Positions 46,991 through 55,745 of a DNA stretch of 64,000 nucleotides are shown one piece after another. Source of the DNA: Gluconobacter vitians (GTDB taxonomy: Bacteria > Pseudomonadota > Alphaproteobacteria > Acetobacterales > Acetobacteraceae); assembly GCF_015244565.1 (NCBI RefSeq), contig NZ_JABCQG010000010.1:56271-120270 (forward strand). Direction: 5' to 3'. Each line of letters starts with the position of its first letter. Position 1 is the first letter of the stretch. Under the pieces are notes generated by a model that was not told the DNA's origin, searched no databases, and saw only the letters and a program-made list of their open reading frames with translations. Both the position numbers and the translations under genes were made by a program.

Positions 46991-48681
46991 TGGGGATCAT
47001 AGACGGGCTGGCGCGTGCCATCCGTGGCACGCCAGCCGTGCGAGCACGTGTAGAGCCCCGGCTTGCACCTGCCGCCACTCCGAATGCGCCACCGCGTCCA
47101 GATGCGCTGAATTCGCCCTCGAACGTTCCCTATGACGGAGCAGATTACTACGGGCAGCACATGCAGAACTGGAACCCGGTTCTGTGGTCTGGCGACACTG
47201 AAATCGGTCCCCAGCGGGATACGCTGGTGGCCCGCGTCAGGGACCTAGTCAGAAACGATGGCTGGGCAGCTGGTGCAGTTACCCGCACGCTGGACAATAC
47301 GGTCGGCGTCAACATCCGCCCGATCTCAAAGCCGGATTACCGTGCCCTTGCGCACATGTCGGGCAACAAGGCTTTTGATGCCCAGTGGGCCAGAGAATAT
47401 GGGGCTGAGCTGGATTCCCGCTGGCGTCAATGGGCCAATGATCCGCGGCGCTTCAATGATGCCGAGCGAATGCTCACGTTCGGGCAGCAGATGCATCTGG
47501 CATTCAGGCAACTGCTGACGGATGGTGATGCCATTGCGACTCTCCCTTGGATCGAGGAGCGCATGGGCCGCGGCGCGGCGCAGTATGCCACCGCAGTCAA
47601 GATCATCGATCCTGACCGCCTTTCGAACCCACAGGGACGGCCGGACTGGACCCATATCCGGAACGGGGTCGAGGTCGATGAACATGAAGCCCCGATCGCC
47701 TACCATATTCGGGAGGCGCATCAGGCCGATTACTGGCAGGGCGGCAAAACGGTTACCTGGAAGCGTATTCCACGGGAGACTGATTTTGGCCGGCCTATGG
47801 TGGTGCACATGTTCGAGCATCACCGTGGAACGCAGCATCGGGGTGGCGCGGGTATTCTGGCTCCGGTGATCCAACGCCTGAAAATGCTGATCCGGTACGA
47901 TACGGCGGAACTGGATGCGTCGATCGTGAATGCGATCTTCGCAGCCTTCATCGAAAGTCCGTACGACCACCAGATGACTGCTGAGGCCTTGGGATCAGGG
48001 TCTCCCGGAGGATCTGGAATGGACGGCAGGTGGCAGCAGCAGCTCGTATGGAATTCTCACCGGGACCTGTCCATGCAGGGTTCGCGGATTCCCATGCTGT
48101 TCCCTGGTGAGAAGATCAACACAGTCGCGGCAGCGCGTCCGGCGAACGGCTATCGGGACTTCCAGAGAGCAGTTCTGAATAATGTCGCTGCCGGTGCTGG
48201 TCTCTCGCCTCAGCAGGTCAGCAATGACTTCTCGGACGTGAATTACTCTTCTGCTCGAGCAGCACTTCTCGAGGCCTGGAAGACGCTTACACGGCGTCGG
48301 CAGGATTTCGAGATTGGCTTCTGCCAACCCATTCGCATGGCTTTTGTCGAGGAATCAATGGAGATCGATGATCTTCCGCTGCCTCGCAATGCGCCGGAAT
48401 TTATGGATGCCAGGGCCGCTTATGCTCGTGCGAAATGGCTCGGACCTGGTCGGGGATGGATTGATCCAGTTGCTGAAAAGCAGGGCGCCATTCTGGGAAT
48501 GGATGCTGGTCTTTCCACGCTCGAGCAGGAGTGCGCCACGAATGAAGGTGCGGACTGGGAGGAGGTCATCGATCAGCGAAAGATCGAAGTTGATGCTTTC
48601 ACAGAGCGTGGTCTCGCGCTGCCGGAATGGACCGGTCAGCAGGAGGCATCGGCAACCGTCAGAAAACCGGAGGAAACATGA
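46990..48681 (+). CDS. Portal protein, lambda gpB family
   Basis: The 563-residue portal subunit forms the dodecameric DNA channel. Family features are SDTPYDGADYYGQHM-like start, LVARVRDLVRNDGWAAGAV, the RQLLTDGDAI region and the VSNDFSDVNYSSARAALLEAWKT segment. The C-terminus has LGMDAGLSTLEQECA, also found in shorter form in an early gene. Its end overlaps the protease start (ATGA). Confidence 0.93.
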   Translation: MGIIDGLARAIRGTPAVRARVEPRLAPAATPNAPPRPDALNSPSNVPYDGADYYGQHMQNWNPVLWSGDTEIGPQRDTLVARVRDLVRNDGWAAGAVTRTLDNTVGVNIRPISKPDYRALAHMSGNKAFDAQWAREYGAELDSRWRQWANDPRRFNDAERMLTFGQQMHLAFRQLLTDGDAIATLPWIEERMGRGAAQYATAVKIIDPDRLSNPQGRPDWTHIRNGVEVDEHEAPIAYHIREAHQADYWQGGKTVTWKRIPRETDFGRPMVVHMFEHHRGTQHRGGAGILAPVIQRLKMLIRYDTAELDASIVNAIFAAFIESPYDHQMTAEALGSGSPGGSGMDGRWQQQLVWNSHRDLSMQGSRIPMLFPGEKINTVAAARPANGYRDFQRAVLNNVAAGAGLSPQQVSNDFSDVNYSSARAALLEAWKTLTRRRQDFEIGFCQPIRMAFVEESMEIDDLPLPRNAPEFMDARAAYARAKWLGPGRGWIDPVAEKQGAILGMDAGLSTLEQECATNEGADWEEVIDQRKIEVDAFTERGLALPEWTGQQEASATVRKPEET

Positions 48682-49487
48682 AGCGGGTACAGGCAGACGC
48701 CATACTGAACCGCCCGCTCGCGCTTTCGCTGGGGCGAGCCGGAATCCTGAAGCGGGAGATCGAGGCTTCAGGTGTGCTGGCGTTTTTCGATGACAACGAT
48801 GGCTGGTTTTCCGGAGCGCCAGTCTGGCGCAGCGGTAATGTCGCGGCCATTGGCATCGGCGGAGTGCTGCTGGCGGGGAAGGGAAGCTTTTACCCGTATG
48901 TGACGTGTTATGGCGACATACGCGAAAGCTTCGATGAGGCGCTGGCAGATGACACGGTCCAGGCGATTGTTCTTGCAATCAACAGCCCGGGCGGCATGGT
49001 TTCAGAGCTCTTCGATCTTGCGGACCATATCTACGCGTCTCGCTCGAAAAAGCCGATCGTAGCGATCCTGGCTGACGAAGCATATTCGGCGGGATATGCG
49101 CTGGCGTCTTCGGCGCAGACGATCACGGTTCCCCGAACGGGCGGATCTGGATCGATCGGCGTGATCATGATGCATACTGATCTGACGAAGGCTCTCAGTG
49201 ACGCAGGTATTGCGGTCACGGTGTTTCGCTACGGCGAGCACAAGGCAGAGCTGAACTCGGTTGAGCCCCTCACTGACGGGGCTCGAGAACGCGCGCAGGC
49301 CGACATTGATCGAATTGGGGAAATGTTCATCGATCTAGTCGCCCGCAACCGTGGCCTTGCCCCGGACGCAATCCGGGACATGAAAGCCGAAACCTTTCTG
49401 GGTGAGGATGGCGTGAAGCTCGGCTTGGCCGATGCCGTCATGAGCCCGGACGCAGCGCTGGAAGATCTCCGCGCAAACCTGACCTGA
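48678..49487 (+). CDS. S49-family capsid maturation protease (gpC-like)
   Basis: The 269-residue serine peptidase has the S49 dyad: Ser137 in EAYSAGY and Lys189 in GEHKAELN, plus INSPGG and the GSIGVIM segment. It cleaves scaffold and portal during prohead maturation. ATG 48678 was chosen because it overlaps the portal stop. In lambda the scaffold is encoded inside gpC; here a separate acidic gene follows. Confidence 0.9.
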   Translation: MKRVQADAILNRPLALSLGRAGILKREIEASGVLAFFDDNDGWFSGAPVWRSGNVAAIGIGGVLLAGKGSFYPYVTCYGDIRESFDEALADDTVQAIVLAINSPGGMVSELFDLADHIYASRSKKPIVAILADEAYSAGYALASSAQTITVPRTGGSGSIGVIMMHTDLTKALSDAGIAVTVFRYGEHKAELNSVEPLTDGARERAQADIDRIGEMFIDLVARNRGLAPDAIRDMKAETFLGEDGVKLGLADAVMSPDAALEDLRANLT

Positions 49488-49510
49488 TATTTCAGACACT
49501 GGAGAACGCT

Positions 49511-50089
49511 ATGACCGCTCGTGCAACAGCGCCTGCGAGCCCTTTCGCGCATCTGAACCGCATGCGCGCAGAGGATGACGACGACAAGAATAACACGCCT
49601 GCCGAAGGTAACGACGATGGCGACGGTGGGGATGGCGAGCCCGATGGGGACGACGACACAGCCAAGAAGGGCAAGAAGGGCAAACGTGGCTCTGACGACG
49701 GTGGCGGGGATGATGATGACTGCTGCGGAGACGACGACACTGACGCTGAAGACGAGAAGGATGAAGAAAAGGCGTCTGCCCGCGCACGTGAACGCGGACG
49801 TTGTGCAGCAATTTTCTCAAGCCCCTTGGCCGCGCGCAATCCCGCTGCCGCAGCAGAAATTGCCTTCAACACCAACCTGACGCGCAGTGCGGCCTTGCGG
49901 ATGCTGTCCACCGTCGCCGCAGCGACGCCGGACACTTCGAAGGGTGGGCGCCCGCGCCCGGGTTCCAACCTGCGCGAACGCATGGCGGGAAGCCCTCCGC
50001 CCCGGATCGGGGCTGACGGCCAGCCGGGTGAAACCCGTCCGGGGGCCCGCCTCGTGGCCGCGAGCCGCCGCAATCGCGGCATGAACTGA
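49511..50089 (+). CDS. Acidic scaffold-like head protein
   Basis: The 192-residue protein has a short N-terminal helix (PASPFAHLNRMRA), a long Asp/Gly/Lys-rich disordered middle (residues 20-90) and a C-terminal helical/basic part ending SRRNRGMN. Position between protease and gpD and the highly acidic core suggest a scaffold or capsid-assembly protein (Nu3-like role). Homology is not visible. Confidence 0.58.
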   Translation: MTARATAPASPFAHLNRMRAEDDDDKNNTPAEGNDDGDGGDGEPDGDDDTAKKGKKGKRGSDDGGGDDDDCCGDDDTDAEDEKDEEKASARARERGRCAAIFSSPLAARNPAAAAEIAFNTNLTRSAALRMLSTVAAATPDTSKGGRPRPGSNLRERMAGSPPPRIGADGQPGETRPGARLVAASRRNRGMN

Positions 50090-50101
50090 GGAAAGCGAAA
50101 C

Positions 50102-50509
50102 ATGTCTTCGTCTCTCAATTCTTATCAGTATCTCCCGGGTGCCCGGGAGGCTGTCTTCACCCCTGATCAGCTGATCGCTGGCAACCTGAAGCTCGTGACC
50201 GAACAGGTCACGTTTGCCAGCGGTGCCGGCGCTCTCGTTCGTGGAACCGTCGTCGGCCGGGTCACGGCAAGCGGGCAGTACATCAAGTCCGTCCCGGCTG
50301 CGACCGATGGAAGCCAGACGCCTGTTGGCATCACGGTTGATAGCGTTGACGCGACGTCAGCTGCCACTGCCGGAGCGATCTACGTCATGGGAGAGTTCAA
50401 CTCGAACTACATGACCTATGACTCGACCTGGACGCTCGATGCGCTGACTGCTGCCTGCCGGCCGAACAATCTCTTCATCAAAACCTCTCTTTCGAACGCG
50501 ATCGTCTGA
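50102..50509 (+). CDS. Head decoration protein, gpD-like
   Basis: The 135-residue protein has the gpD layout: YLPGAREAVFTPDQLIAGNLKLVTEQV, VVGRVTASGQY, PVGITVDSVDATSAAT and a final GEFN segment. gpD trimers stabilise the expanded capsid. It lies directly before the major capsid gene, as in lambda. Confidence 0.9.
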   Translation: MSSSLNSYQYLPGAREAVFTPDQLIAGNLKLVTEQVTFASGAGALVRGTVVGRVTASGQYIKSVPAATDGSQTPVGITVDSVDATSAATAGAIYVMGEFNSNYMTYDSTWTLDALTAACRPNNLFIKTSLSNAIV

Positions 50510-50529
50510 TCGCGCAGGAGAAATAGTCC

Positions 50530-51645
50530 ATGTCCGATACATACCAGGGCGAGGCCGGCGTACAGGCGTCCCTGACCGAAATGCTCGGCGTCTACAGCAT
50601 TGCCGAGCTTGTCTATTCCGTCCGCAACCTGAAGACGGCCAGTACATTCCTGCTCGATCATAATTTCCCGAACATGATCGAAAGCACCGCTCCGGAAGTT
50701 GCCATTGACGTTGACGTCGGTAAGCGCCGTATGGCTCCGTTCTGCAGCCCCCTGGTTGAAGGTAAGCCGGTCGCAAGCCGTAAGTTCACCACCAATCTGT
50801 TCCGGCCGCCCTACATCAAGGATCTTCGCAATCCTGACCTGCTGAAGCCGGTTCGTCGCCAGATTGGCGAGCGGATTGGCGGCGCACTGACACCGATGCA
50901 GCGCCTCGAGGCCAATCTCCAGTGGGAGATTGAAGACCAGATCGACATGATCGATCGCCGTTGCGAATGGATGGCGGCTCAGGCCTTGTCGACGGGCAAG
51001 ATCACCGTCACGGGCGACGGATATCCGGACCCGATCGAGATCGACTTCAACCGGGATCCCGCGCTGACGGTTGCGCTCACGGGCGCGGCGCAGTGGGGAC
51101 AGGCCGGAATTTATCCGTCCGATTACATCCTCCAGTGGGCGCAGACTGTACTGCAGAAGTCCGGTTCTTTCCCGACCGAAATCACCTTTACGACGTCTGC
51201 CTGGAACGCGTTCAAGAATGACGTGAAGGTGCTGAACAGCATCATCTGGCCCGGAAAGGTCGGCGGTTCCACGATCGAGCTGGGCGGTCGTATCGAACAG
51301 GGCGGTGTCTATATGGGGCGCTGGGGTCAGTTTGACCTTTATCTGTACAATGACTGGTACGTCGATCCGGATACCGATGAGGAAAATCCGATGCTGATCG
51401 ACGGAACGATCCTTATGGGCGGGGCTGGTGTCGAGGGAACCCGCGCCTTCGGCATGATCATGGATCCTGACTTCGCATATGGCCCGCTTGCCTATGCTCC
51501 AAAGATCTGGACCGAGAAGAATCCCGCCCTCATCAACATGCTGATGCAGTCGGCACCGATCATGATTCCGTCCCGAGTGAACGCATCGTTCGCGGCGACC
51601 GTCATGGCGCCTGGTGCAGGTGTTCCCGGACCGACAGGAGTATAA
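50530..51645 (+). CDS. Major capsid protein, gpE-like (HK97 fold)
   Basis: The 371-residue major capsid protein is of the lambda gpE family: ARHVDVGKRRM-like N-terminal arm (DVGKRRMAPFCSP), RPPYIKDLR, LSTGKITVTGDGY and the C-terminal KNPALINMLMQSAPIMIPSRVNAS segment. Length is normal for gpE. A GGAG ribosome-binding site lies close to ATG. Confidence 0.93.
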   Translation: MSDTYQGEAGVQASLTEMLGVYSIAELVYSVRNLKTASTFLLDHNFPNMIESTAPEVAIDVDVGKRRMAPFCSPLVEGKPVASRKFTTNLFRPPYIKDLRNPDLLKPVRRQIGERIGGALTPMQRLEANLQWEIEDQIDMIDRRCEWMAAQALSTGKITVTGDGYPDPIEIDFNRDPALTVALTGAAQWGQAGIYPSDYILQWAQTVLQKSGSFPTEITFTTSAWNAFKNDVKVLNSIIWPGKVGGSTIELGGRIEQGGVYMGRWGQFDLYLYNDWYVDPDTDEENPMLIDGTILMGGAGVEGTRAFGMIMDPDFAYGPLAYAPKIWTEKNPALINMLMQSAPIMIPSRVNASFAATVMAPGAGVPGPTGV

Positions 51646-51648
51646 GCG

Positions 51649-51960
51649 ATGGCCGATAATCTGAAGCCTGAAGGCGAGTTTTCGAACGGGAAGGCTTCGT
51701 CAGCCCCCGCGAAGGAAAAAACCGTCAAGGTTGTGACGATCCGTCCTATCTATGACCAGCCTGGCGAGGACCCGATCGAGCCGGGAACCTTGCTGAATTG
51801 CTGTCCTGTCACGGCAAAATTCTGGATCCGTGCGGGTATTGTCCGGCTGCCTGCAGATCAGCAGGCCCAGCCTTCCTTTGTGGCAGATGCTGGTACCACC
51901 AAGTCTGCTCCGCTGCCGCCTGCACCTGAAATGGTGCCTCCGCCGGCACAGCCATCGTGA
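51649..51960 (+). CDS. Small phage protein after the capsid gene, 103 residues
   Basis: It has a polar N-terminus, a central domain (VVTIRPIYDQPGEDPIEPGTLL, ILNCCPVTAKFWI) and a Pro-rich disordered end. Its stop overlaps the next GTG start. Position corresponds to small head or head-tail proteins; no family recognised. Confidence 0.6.
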   Translation: MADNLKPEGEFSNGKASSAPAKEKTVKVVTIRPIYDQPGEDPIEPGTLLNCCPVTAKFWIRAGIVRLPADQQAQPSFVADAGTTKSAPLPPAPEMVPPPAQPS

Positions 51961-52340
51961 GCGGAAGCACCGGGCCGTTCGACTGGGATGGCCTGGTGCT
52001 CGGGCCATGCCAGGACGTCTTTGGTGAGGCGGTTGAATGGCTATCGGGGAGGGTGGGAAACTGGCAGCCCATCAGCGGTATCTTCGATGATGCCTATCGT
52101 CCAATCGACGTCCTTGGTGGCGGTGACGGGATGTCTCCTGTTCATATTACCACGACGCGGCCCATCCTCGGTGTACGGGAAGGTGCTTTTACGACGCCCC
52201 CAGAGCAGGGCGATCTAATCAGGGTTCGTGGGAAGGTCTATCGCATTCAGGAAGTGAGAACGGACAGCCACGGAGGGCTTCATCTCGAGCTCAATGATGC
52301 GACCGGAGAAAGTGATGCTCTACAGGGTGATTATCCGTGA
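51957..52340 (+). CDS. Head-tail joining protein, gpFII-like
   Basis: The 127-residue protein has a beta-rich pattern (PISGIFDDAYRPIDV, RPILGVREGAF, GDLIRVRGKVYRIQEVRTDSHGG) typical of the gpFII/Gifsy-2-type head-tail joining family that forms the connector on the portal. It starts with GTG overlapping the preceding stop. Confidence 0.72.
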   Translation: MSGSTGPFDWDGLVLGPCQDVFGEAVEWLSGRVGNWQPISGIFDDAYRPIDVLGGGDGMSPVHITTTRPILGVREGAFTTPPEQGDLIRVRGKVYRIQEVRTDSHGGLHLELNDATGESDALQGDYP

Positions 52341-52836
52341 TCTCGCAGTCGCGGCACTTAAAAGTGCTGGCACAATGGCTGGTGAAAATGTCTTCGTAGG
52401 CCGGTCTTTGCCGATCGGGGAGAGCAACCTACCGGCACTATACCTGCAGATCTATGAGGACCGCGGAGAAAGCCCTGGTCCAGCGCAGGTCCAATTCAAC
52501 CGCGTAGCCACGTTGGGGATGAGGGGATATGTCGCAGCTGGCACTCCGACAGCGGTTGAAGCATTGCTCGACAGGTTCGCGGAAGAAATCGAGCTGGCCC
52601 TGATGAGGGATGTGCCTCTTCAGGCAGCGCTCTGTGAGACGGCAGAATTTTCCACGGTGACGGAAGTGACCAGTGAGGGAAGTCGCCACATTGGCGAGTT
52701 CAAGATGATTCTGGGCTTCAAGTATATCGAGACCTACCCGCCTGATGGCGTACCGCTCACCGAAATTGACGCAACTCTCAAGACGGCAGACCAGCCCGTA
52801 TTCGCGGGCATGACGGTTAAGTTCCCGTCCGAATAG
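52315..52836 (+). CDS. Tail terminator/tail completion-like protein
   Basis: The 173-residue protein starts MLYRVIIRDLAVAALKSAG, followed by PALYLQIYEDRGESPG and a second domain ending VKFPSE. The alpha/beta layout and place between connector and DUF2635 fit a tail-terminator ring protein. ATG 52315 has GGAGAA upstream; ATG 52294 is an alternative. It overlaps the gpFII-like gene by 26 bases. Confidence 0.62.
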   Translation: MLYRVIIRDLAVAALKSAGTMAGENVFVGRSLPIGESNLPALYLQIYEDRGESPGPAQVQFNRVATLGMRGYVAAGTPTAVEALLDRFAEEIELALMRDVPLQAALCETAEFSTVTEVTSEGSRHIGEFKMILGFKYIETYPPDGVPLTEIDATLKTADQPVFAGMTVKFPSE

Positions 52837-52844
52837 GGAAATCC

Positions 52845-53060
52845 ATGTTTGTAAAACCTGCTGACGGGCGAGCGGTACGCTGGCCCGGATCCATGCGGCT
52901 GCTCAAGTCGGGTGGTGAGAACGTGCCTGAAACCCCTTTCTGGCTTCTCGCCCTGAAGCATGGCGATATCGAAGGGGTCAAAGAGCAGGCCTCGCCCGCC
53001 GCGCCGGAGCCGGCTGCATCTCCTGAAATCCCTGAGCCCGAAAAGGAACCCGCGGCATGA
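52845..53060 (+). CDS. DUF2635-like protein
   Basis: This 71-residue protein matches the short DUF2635 family: FVKPADGRAVRWPGSM then PETPFWLLALKHGDI, and a Pro/Glu-rich tail. The family is found directly before the sheath gene of Mu-like phages, as here. The role is unknown. Confidence 0.8.
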   Translation: MFVKPADGRAVRWPGSMRLLKSGGENVPETPFWLLALKHGDIEGVKEQASPAAPEPAASPEIPEPEKEPAA

Positions 53061-54535
53061 GCGGATCCATCACGGTACCGAATTACTCGGACACGAACCG
53101 GGTTCCAGGTCTCTACTTCGCCCTGGACAATTCCAAGGCGAACACTGCAGCCACCACGCGGCGCGTGCTGATCATCGGTCAGATGGTCGCAGGGAGCGCT
53201 GTTGCCGGCGTGGCCACGCTCTCGGGTGGATATTCCGACGCGGTCAGCAAGTATGGGGCGGCCTCGCAGTGCGCCCGTCTGGTCAAGGCCTATCGGGCGG
53301 TCGACACGCAAGGTGAAATCTGGGTTCTTCCTCTGGCTGATGATGCATCAGCGACCGCTGCCACCGGCACATTCACGATTTCCGGCACCGCGACAGAGGC
53401 GGGAACGCTTCCGTTGTACGTCGGCGATCAGCTGATCAGTGTCGCGGTCAATGCGGGTGACACGGCGGATACGGTCGCTTCGGGTGTCGTAACCGCTGCG
53501 GGGGCTGTCTCAGGCCTGCCGGTATCCGTGACGTCGTCGACGGGGACGGTCACACTGACCGCGCTCAACAAGGGAATGTCGGGCAACGATATTCTCCTCG
53601 GGGTCGCGGTACTGGGGACGGCTGGTGGTCAGTCGGCTCCGGCTGGTCTGACGGTTGCTCTGGGCCAGATGTCAGGGGGAAAGACGAACCCGACAACGCT
53701 CGCGACGTCTCTCGCGGCACAGGGCGAACGTGTCTATGACCTGATCATTCATCCCTATACGGATAGCGGGTCCCTGACGGCGCTGAAGGCGTGGCTGAAC
53801 GATACAGCGGGCCGTTGGTCGCCGATGCTGCAGCTCTACGGGCATGCCATCACGGCCTATCGTGGAACATACGGGCAGGCGACAGCTTTCGGGCTGACGC
53901 AGAATGACCAGCATGCGACGATCATGCCGATCGGGGACAGTCCGTCTGATCCTCTCTCCTGGGCGGCACAGGTGGCAGCGCGAACAGCGATGAGCATGCG
54001 GAGCAATCCGGCGCTGCCGATCACGGCCCTGTCCCTGACCGTCATGCCGCCGACAGATGCTGGCCGCTACTCGACAGAGCAGCGCAACAGCCTCCTGTAT
54101 GATGGTCTCTCGACCTTTACGGTCGATGACAGCGGCACGGTTAATATCGAGCGCCTGGTGACAACCTACCAGACGAACGCCGCAGGCCTGCCTGACAACA
54201 GCTATCTCGATATCGAGACCATGCTGACGGCAGAGATCTGCATGCAGGACATGCGGATCTTCCTCGGAAGCCAGTATGGCGGGTGCATCCTTGTCGCGGA
54301 CGGGACAAAGATCCCGGCCGGCGCCAAGGCGACCACGGCCAAGCTGATCGGCAAGGCCTGCGCCTCGCGGTACCGCTGGCAGGCGACTCAGCTCTGGGTT
54401 CAGAACGCTGACACATTCGCCGCCAACATCGTTGCGGAGAATGCGGGTAACGGCGTCGTCAAGCTGTTGATGCCGTACGACTTCGCCAATCAGCTGCGGA
54501 TCATCGCCGGCAGCGTCCAGTTCGTGAAATCCTAA
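53057..54535 (+). CDS. Contractile tail sheath protein, Mu gpL-like
   Basis: The 492-residue protein shows the sheath layout: an N-terminal domain (NYSDTNRVPGLYFALDN), an inserted beta domain rich in Thr/Val/Gly, and a C-terminal conserved core (MSMRSNPALPITALSLTVMP, YSTEQRNSLLYDG, DIETMLTAEICMQDM). It shows that the particle has a contractile tail, unlike lambda. Coupled to DUF2635 by ATGA. Confidence 0.92.
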   Translation: MSGSITVPNYSDTNRVPGLYFALDNSKANTAATTRRVLIIGQMVAGSAVAGVATLSGGYSDAVSKYGAASQCARLVKAYRAVDTQGEIWVLPLADDASATAATGTFTISGTATEAGTLPLYVGDQLISVAVNAGDTADTVASGVVTAAGAVSGLPVSVTSSTGTVTLTALNKGMSGNDILLGVAVLGTAGGQSAPAGLTVALGQMSGGKTNPTTLATSLAAQGERVYDLIIHPYTDSGSLTALKAWLNDTAGRWSPMLQLYGHAITAYRGTYGQATAFGLTQNDQHATIMPIGDSPSDPLSWAAQVAARTAMSMRSNPALPITALSLTVMPPTDAGRYSTEQRNSLLYDGLSTFTVDDSGTVNIERLVTTYQTNAAGLPDNSYLDIETMLTAEICMQDMRIFLGSQYGGCILVADGTKIPAGAKATTAKLIGKACASRYRWQATQLWVQNADTFAANIVAENAGNGVVKLLMPYDFANQLRIIAGSVQFVKS

Positions 54536-54544
54536 GGAGGGCCC

Positions 54545-54928
54545 ATGTCGGGATCCGTATATCGTGGCCCCCTTGCGGGTACCGCGACCGCAACCATCAA
54601 CGGCGTTGTCTATAACGTCGTTGGTGAATGCCAGTATCAGGCGGCAGGGATGCAGAACGAAACCCTCAAGGGACAGTCTGCTGTCGAGGGTTTCTCGCAG
54701 ATGCCGGTGCAGGGTTTTGTCCAGATGACCCTGCGAGATCGCCGCGACACCAACCCGCTGGATTTCCAGGGGGCAAGCGGTCTGACCGTGATTATTGTCC
54801 AGGCCAATGGAAAGGTCGTGACGGTTGATGACGGCTGGCAGACTGAGAATATCAACATCAACACTCAGGAAGGCACGTTCGAGCTGCACGTTGAAAGCGA
54901 TAGCGTGACCGTGGACGTTGTCTCATGA
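54545..54928 (+). CDS. Tail tube protein, Mu gpM-like
   Basis: The 127-residue tube subunit matches the Mu tail-tube family: GTATATINGVVYNVVGECQYQ, QSAVEGFSQMPVQGF, IIVQANGKVVTVDDGW and NTQEGTFELHVESDSV. The AAGGAGG ribosome-binding site is strong. It follows the sheath gene as in Mu. Confidence 0.92.
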   Translation: MSGSVYRGPLAGTATATINGVVYNVVGECQYQAAGMQNETLKGQSAVEGFSQMPVQGFVQMTLRDRRDTNPLDFQGASGLTVIIVQANGKVVTVDDGWQTENININTQEGTFELHVESDSVTVDVVS

Positions 54929-55614
54929 AGCGATTTGACGAGCCGAGCGAGGAGGAAATCCTTGCACAGCGCAGTGGCGCAGATACGGGCGGCGAAGCCA
55001 CCAGCGACGACAGCCTGATCGTTCTGGATAGTCCTATCCAGTACAAAGGCGGCGAGTATCAGGAAATCAGGCTTTCTGAGCCTAATGTATGGAAAGTCCT
55101 CAAGGCAGCGCAGGTAGTTGGCGCCCGTCTGACAGACCAGAGCATGTATGATAGCCAGATCAACCTGGTCGCAGCCGTGGCGGGTGTGCCTGAGGGCGTC
55201 ATAGGCGAACTTCCAGAAATGGAATTCAACTGGGCAATCGAATACGTCACGGGTTTTGAGGCCAATGCGCGGCGTGGACTGACTGACCCGAATGTACAGC
55301 GTTCGCTCGATTTGAGGCCTGAAAAATTCATTTCCTTCAATCCACCGATCGAGGGGAAGGGAGGGAACTCTTGGGGGGAAATGGTCCTACGGCCACCTCG
55401 GGTCACTGAGCGCCGGAAATACAAAGGGCGCGTAGCGCCTGGCACTGTCGAAAGTATCCTCCAGGCGGAAATGGGTATGGTCGAGGACGTGTCCGGCTGG
55501 GACTACGTTGCAATCACCCGGATGCCGATCAGCAAATTTGCGGAGGCGGCAGACTACCTGACGGGTTTTTCAATGGCTGGCCCGGCAACTGGGAAGCGTT
55601 TTCGATCGAGCTAG
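54925..55614 (+). CDS. Tail assembly chaperone (Mu gp41-like), 0-frame product
   Basis: The 229-residue 0-frame protein has the gp41 pattern: SDDSLIVLDSPIQYKGGEYQEIRLSEPNVWKVLKAA, then QINLVAAVAGVP and a DYVAITRMPISKF end. In tailed phages the gene between tube and tape measure usually makes two products by frameshifting, the short one being this. A slippery heptamer lies near its end (see next entry). Confidence 0.85.
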   Translation: MKRFDEPSEEEILAQRSGADTGGEATSDDSLIVLDSPIQYKGGEYQEIRLSEPNVWKVLKAAQVVGARLTDQSMYDSQINLVAAVAGVPEGVIGELPEMEFNWAIEYVTGFEANARRGLTDPNVQRSLDLRPEKFISFNPPIEGKGGNSWGEMVLRPPRVTERRKYKGRVAPGTVESILQAEMGMVEDVSGWDYVAITRMPISKFAEAADYLTGFSMAGPATGKRFRSS

Positions 55615-55745
55615 GTCAGCATTTTCCAGGTTGGACCAGAACCGAGGCAGAGAATCTGACCGGAGAAGAAATGTGGTTCTACTGCCGGGAAATCAATCGG
55701 CTGGCTGAAAAGCGGAAGCAGGAAAGCAGGAAAAATGGCAAATAA
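54925..55745 (+). CDS. Tail assembly chaperone, -1 frameshift fusion product (gp41/42-like)
   Basis: At 55563-55569 the sequence is G-GGT-TTT in the 0 frame, a canonical X-XXY-YYZ slippery heptamer. A -1 shift there continues FNGWPGNWEAFSIELG and then WTRTEAENLTGEEMWFYC to TAA at 55743-55745, a 273-residue fusion. The extra 58 residues have natural composition and fill an otherwise gene-free 120 bases before the tape measure gene, overlapping its ATG by 11 bases. This fits the G/GT-type chaperone scheme of phage tails. Frameshift efficiency and any stimulatory structure are not known. Confidence 0.85.

Noticed and set aside
53672..54889. 405-codon minus-strand frame opposite the sheath and tube genes
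   Set aside because: Both plus-strand genes are certain; the frame is an antisense by-product.
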